Assembly: GCF_014200305.1 (NCBI RefSeq)
Contig: NZ_JACHBL010000001.1
Coordinates: 2,294,001-2,358,000 of the forward strand
Direction of reading: 5' to 3'
Length of the DNA stretch: 64,000 bases
DNA from: Neomicrococcus lactis
Lineage (GTDB): Bacteria; Actinomycetota; Actinomycetes; Actinomycetales; Micrococcaceae
Positions 63,682 through 64,000 of this stretch are shown here, in pieces. Positions within the stretch are counted from its first letter, which is position 1. Every line of letters begins with the position of its first letter. A program made the position numbers and the translations under genes. A model generated the notes under the pieces. That model was given only the letters and a program-made list of their open reading frames with translations, was not told the origin of the DNA and did not search any database.

Positions 63682-63720
63682 GACGCGGCGTCGTCGTACT
63701 CAAGAAAACGACGCCGCGTC
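63682..63720. terminator. Inverted pair of the dispersed motif forming a perfect hairpin
   Basis: GACGCGGCGTCGT and ACGACGCCGCGTC pair over 13 bases around a 13-base loop. The left arm runs on into CGTAC as in other copies. Located between fdhA and the BCCT gene, 18 bases before its GTG (copies 16a/16b). Confidence 0.7.
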
Positions 63721-63738
63721 CCTAACGGAGGAAAAGCC

Positions 63739-64000
63739 GTGAATAAACCAGGCACAACCAAGATCGAGAGAAATCTCTTCGACGAATTCCGCAAGGCGAT
63801 TAGCCGCAAGCCAGAAAACTACTCACAATCTGGCACGGACAAATGGATTATAGGCATTGCCGGCGCCATTGCAATCTCATTCATCATTTGGGGCTTCGCA
63901 TCCCCAGAAGGTCTAGGCGTCGCCGCGAGCGCCGCTCTTGACTGGGTCATGACCAACACGGGCTGGCTGTTTGTCAGCGCCGCCGCGTTCTTCGCGACGT
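63739..64000 (+). CDS. BCCT-family betaine/choline transporter, N-terminal part (3' cut by window edge)
   Basis: The first 87 residues are visible. GTG start at 63739, with GGAGGAAA 4 bases before it. A cytosolic N-terminus is followed by helix one (WIIGIAGAIAISFIIWGFAS) and the BCCT-typical AALDWVMTNTGWLFVSAAAF. Imports glycine betaine or choline by Na+/H+ symport in known members. Position beside gbcAB and fdhA fits betaine uptake for catabolism. Confidence 0.83.
   Translation, partial: MNKPGTTKIERNLFDEFRKAISRKPENYSQSGTDKWIIGIAGAIAISFIIWGFASPEGLGVAASAALDWVMTNTGWLFVSAAAFFAT

Overview
The window looks like a chromosomal segment of a high-GC actinobacterium, most likely a Micrococcaceae (Arthrobacter-like) species. 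This is inferred from codon use, frequent GTG/TTG starts, ATGA/GTGA stop-start overlaps, a 13E12/DUF222 HNH endonuclease, the hisC-next-to-2-oxoacid-dehydrogenase layout, an ald/AldR pair and E. coli-type PurB. No rRNA, tRNA or CRISPR array was seen.

Layout. 0-9 kb: tail of a LuxR-type response regulator, an ArsC/LMW-phosphatase-like gene behind a four-unit PHO-box-like repeat, membrane proteins, a secreted cationic protein with a broken start, a PadR/HAAS pair, rlmN followed by a decayed copy of its own 3' end, and a type I restriction R-like (HSDR_N) protein with no proper start. 9-16 kb: Gmad2 protein, thioesterase, MpaB-type oxygenase, aminotransferase, and a complete ABC transporter/DesK-DesR-type operon with a candidate operator. 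16-26 kb: purB, a WXG100-like protein plus serine hydrolase, holin-like protein, hisC, and E1alpha-E1beta-E2 of a 2-oxoacid dehydrogenase. 26-32 kb: a tightly coupled minus-strand operon (HNH endonuclease, GH1 glucosidase, excisionase-like HTH, PLP aminotransferase, flavin reductase). 32-43 kb: an aromatic-catabolism island (meta-cleavage hydrolase, FAH-family protein, lactonase, IclR regulator, broken MhpA-type hydroxylase) followed by redox enzymes and acetoacetyl-CoA synthetase. 43-48 kb: a TetR/MFS efflux operon with an operator array, a GDSL esterase and another MFS carrier. 48-51 kb: a decayed ring-hydroxylating dioxygenase operon with intact ferredoxin and reductase but a beheaded alpha subunit and a frameshifted, fused beta subunit. 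51-54 kb: a small secreted Cys-containing protein with a dedicated ABC ATPase and FtsX-type permease. 54-58 kb: benzaldehyde-type dehydrogenase, DedA-like protein, ald and its Lrp-type regulator. 58-64 kb: glycine betaine catabolism (GbcB, GbcA, LysR regulator, formaldehyde dehydrogenase, BCCT transporter start).

Two themes run across the window. First, aromatic degradation is being lost: the hydroxylase and both dioxygenase subunits are broken while their regulator, redox partners and downstream hydrolases are still open. Second, a ~17-base motif (consensus GAGCKGCGGCGTCGTAC) recurs about 17 times on both strands, inside genes and between them. At two intergenic sites it occurs as an inverted pair forming a hairpin. 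That distribution resembles DNA-uptake sequences of other phyla and is the most unusual signal here. The last gene (BCCT) and the first gene are cut by the window edges.
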